DNA of 32,360 nucleotides from Streptomyces naganishii JCM 4654 (GTDB lineage: Bacteria; Actinomycetota; Actinomycetes; Streptomycetales; Streptomycetaceae). Location of the stretch: assembly GCF_014650575.1 (NCBI RefSeq), contig NZ_BMVF01000037.1, positions 1-32,360 of the forward strand. Reading direction: 5' to 3'. The notes beneath the pieces were generated by a model that saw nothing but the letters and a program-made list of their open reading frames with translations, was not told the origin of the DNA and searched no databases. Below, piece after piece: positions 30,597 through 32,360 of this stretch (position 1 is the stretch's first letter; each line of letters starts with the position of its first letter). A program made the translations under genes and the position numbers.

Positions 30597-32360
30597 GAAC
30601 CGATCGCCATCGTGGCGATGAGCTGCCGCTACCCGGGAGGCGTACGCACTCCGGAAGACCTGTGGCACCTGGTGGTGAACGGCACCGACGCCATCGGCCC
30701 GTTCCCCACCGACCGCGGCTGGGACGTCGAGTCGCTCTACGACGCCGACCCCGACACGGCGGGCTCCAGCTACGTCAGCGAGGGCGGCTTCCTCTACGAC
30801 GCGGGCCGCTTCGACCCCGCCGTCTTCGGGATCTCCCCGCGCGAGGCGCTGGCGATGGACCCGCAGCAGCGGCTGCTCCTGGAGACCTCCTGGGAGGCGT
30901 TCGAGCGGGCCGGCATCGACCCCACCTCGGTGCGTGGCAGCCGTACGGCCGTGTTCGCCGGGGTCATGTATCACGACTACACGGCACGGCTCGACCGCAT
31001 CCCGGAAGGCGTCGAGGGCTTCCTCGGCACCGGCAGCTCCGGCAGCATCGCTTCCGGCCGCGTCGCCTACACCTTCGGCCTCGAGGGCCCGGCGGTGACC
31101 GTGGACACCGCGTGCTCCTCCTCCCTGGTCACCCTGCACATGGCCGTGCAGGCGCTGCGCAACGGCGAGTGCTCCCTCGCCCTCGCGGGCGGCGTCACCG
31201 TGATGGCGACCCCGGCCACCTTCACCGAGTTCAGCAGGCAGCGCGGACTGGCCGCGGACGGCCGCTGCAAGCCGTTCGCCGCGGCCGCCGACGGCACCGG
31301 CTGGGGCGAGGGCGTGGGCATGCTGCTGGTGGAGCGGCTGGCCGACGCGCGCCGCAACGGGCACCCGGTCCTCGCGGTGGTGCGGGGCAGCGCCATCAAC
31401 CAGGACGGTGCGAGCAACGGCCTGACGGCTCCCAACGGGCCTTCGCAGCAGCGCGTCATCCACCAGGCGCTCACCAACGCCCGGCTGGCGGCCGACCAGG
31501 TCGACGCGGTGGAGGCGCACGGTACGGGTACGACCCTCGGCGACCCCATCGAGGCGCAGGCGCTGCTCGCCGCCTACGGGCAGGACCGGCCCGCCGAACG
31601 GCCGCTGCTGCTCGGCTCGATCAAGTCCAACATCGGTCACACGCAGGCCGCCGCGGGTGTCGCGGGCGTCATGAAGATGGTGCTGGCGATGGAGCACGGC
31701 ATCCTGCCCAGGACCCTGCACATCGACGAGCCGACCCCGCACGTCGACTGGTCCGCGGGAGCCGTCTCACTCCTCTCCGACACCGTTCCCTGGCCGGAAA
31801 CCGGAGAACCCCGCCGCGCCGCCGTCTCGTCGTTCGGTTTCAGCGGGACGAACGCGCATGTGGTGCTGGAGCAGGCGCCGGTGGTGGAGGAGGCTTCGGC
31901 GTCGGGTGACTCTGCGTCGGGTGACTCTGGCTCGGGTGAGTGTGAGCCCGTGGTCGGGTTCGGTGGCGGTGCCGTGTGGGCGTTGTCGGGGAAGAGTGCG
32001 GCCGGGTTGCGGGAGCAGGCCGGGCGGTTGCTGGCGTGGGTGGACGGGCGTGAGGGTGTGCGGCCGGTTGATGTGGGGTTCTCGCTGGGGGTGGGCCGGG
32101 CGGGGCTTGAGCATCGGGCTGCGGTGGTGGGTCGTGGGCGTGAGGAGTTGCGTGCGGGGCTTGCGGCGGTGGCGGCCGGTGGTATGGCGCCGGGTGTGGT
32201 CGAGGGCGTGAGTGTGGGTGGGAAGACGGCGTTCGTCTTCCCGGGGCAGGGTTCGCAGTGGCTGGGGATGGCGGCGGGACTGCTGGATGCTTCACCGGTT
32301 TTCGCGGCGCGGATCGGTGAGTGTGCGGCGGCGCTGGAGCCGTTCACGGACTGGTCGTTG
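30498..32360 (+). CDS. Modular type I polyketide synthase, 3'-truncated: docking-KS-(AT)
   Basis: The frame opens with ATG at 30498, preceded by an AGAAAGGA ribosome binding site (30481-30488, spacing 9), and stays open for 621 codons to the window edge. Residues 1-33 form a basic coiled-coil docking helix almost the same as that of the preceding protein. A complete KS follows (30597-31872) with Cys at 31113, His at 31518 and His at 31638, so it is a condensing KS and not a decarboxylating KSQ. After a linker with a small Ser/Gly/Asp repeat comes the start of an AT (32220 onward) with FPGQGSQW, unlike the FTGQGSQR of the other complete ATs here. This suggests a methylmalonyl (or other branched) extender. 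From about 31840 codon use changes abruptly from C-ending to G/T-ending codons. Reductive domains of this module lie outside the window. Confidence 0.96.
   Translation, partial: MANEDKLRDYLKRATADLRQARRRLREAEERNQEPIAIVAMSCRYPGGVRTPEDLWHLVVNGTDAIGPFPTDRGWDVESLYDADPDTAGSSYVSEGGFLYDAGRFDPAVFGISPREALAMDPQQRLLLETSWEAFERAGIDPTSVRGSRTAVFAGVMYHDYTARLDRIPEGVEGFLGTGSSGSIASGRVAYTFGLEGPAVTVDTACSSSLVTLHMAVQALRNGECSLALAGGVTVMATPATFTEFSRQRGLAADGRCKPFAAAADGTGWGEGVGMLLVERLADARRNGHPVLAVVRGSAINQDGASNGLTAPNGPSQQRVIHQALTNARLAADQVDAVEAHGTGTTLGDPIEAQALLAAYGQDRPAERPLLLGSIKSNIGHTQAAAGVAGVMKMVLAMEHGILPRTLHIDEPTPHVDWSAGAVSLLSDTVPWPETGEPRRAAVSSFGFSGTNAHVVLEQAPVVEEASASGDSASGDSGSGECEPVVGFGGGAVWALSGKSAAGLREQAGRLLAWVDGREGVRPVDVGFSLGVGRAGLEHRAAVVGRGREELRAGLAAVAAGGMAPGVVEGVSVGGKTAFVFPGQGSQWLGMAAGLLDASPVFAARIGECAAALEPFTDWSL
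31899..31943 (+). repeat. 15-bp tandem repeat, three units, in the KS-AT linker of M7
   Basis: Two identical units encoding ASGDS and a third diverged unit encoding GSGEC. The repeat lies in the region of altered codon use between KS and AT. Confidence 0.85.
32220..32360 (+). other. N-terminal fragment of AT domain of M7
   Basis: Forty-seven codons beginning GKTAFVFPGQGSQW and ending TDWSL at the window edge. Only about seven of these codons end in C, compared with a clear majority of C-ending codons in the KS of the same gene. The FPGQGSQW start is unlike the malonyl-type FTGQGSQR of M2-M6. Confidence 0.85.

Larger units (their letters stand above)
30597..32360 (+). other. PKS module M7 (partial): KS - start of AT of a different class
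   Basis: The KS (about 30597-31872) is intact: Cys 31113, His 31518, His 31638. The KS-AT linker (about 31873-32219) is G/T-rich at codon position three and contains a three-unit 15-bp repeat. The AT start (32220-32360) reads FVFPGQGSQW. In modular PKSs, FPGQG(S/A)QW is usual in methylmalonyl-specific ATs and FTGQG(S/A)QR in malonyl-specific ones. The diagnostic GHSxG and HAFH/YASH motifs lie beyond the window, so the specificity is an inference. Confidence 0.85.

Noticed and set aside
31113..31115. KS of M7 as a decarboxylating KSQ or inactive KS.
   Set aside because: The active-site Cys is present in DTACSSS and both His residues are intact.

Overview
The window is about 32.4 kb of very GC-rich DNA (strong preference for G or C at codon position three) with all recognised genes on the plus strand. 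It reads as the interior of a modular type I polyketide synthase (PKS) cluster from an actinomycete, most likely a Streptomyces. Three large PKS genes lie in a row: one entering from the left edge (2-13666, 5' end missing), one complete (13904-30475, 5523 residues) and one leaving at the right edge (30498-32360, 3' end missing). Nothing else is encoded here with any confidence; the many long open frames on the other strand are GC-driven shadows.

Layout by module (numbers are local to this window, not to the whole pathway): M1 (partial AT-KR-ACP, 2-2530), M2 (KS-AT-DH-KR-ACP, 2624-7945) and M3 (KS-AT-DH-KR-ACP, 8003-13410) on the first gene; M4, M5 and M6 (all KS-AT-DH-KR-ACP) on the second; M7 (KS and the first residues of an AT) on the third. 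Each gene boundary carries matching docking elements: acidic C-terminal tails on the first and second proteins and near-identical basic coiled-coil N-termini on the second and third. No ER, thioesterase or loading domain is present in the window.

Working together, M1 would leave a hydroxyl, and M2-M6, all with malonyl-type AT motifs (HAFH) and B-type KRs (LDD), would each install one trans double bond. The predicted local product is HO-CH-CH2 followed by five conjugated double bonds, the signature of a polyene macrolide (pentaene, or hexaene if M7 also carries DH-KR). M7 has an AT of a different class (FPGQGSQW instead of FTGQGSQR), so a methyl branch may be placed at the end of the polyene, as in the filipin/fungichromin type. 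The exact compound cannot be named from this fragment.

The unusual parts are: (1) M3, whose KR lacks one residue of the glycine-rich NADPH loop and whose DH has Asp for Gly in HxxxGxxxxP; (2) a 28-residue tetrapeptide-repeat insertion in the KR of M6, next to the substrate lid; (3) an abrupt change of codon use at about 31840 marking an exchanged AT; (4) a 237-bp spacer between genes one and two built largely of 27-bp and 9-bp tandem repeats plus a hairpin; (5) short tandem repeats at the same linker position of several modules, and near-identical tracts between modules that point to gene conversion.
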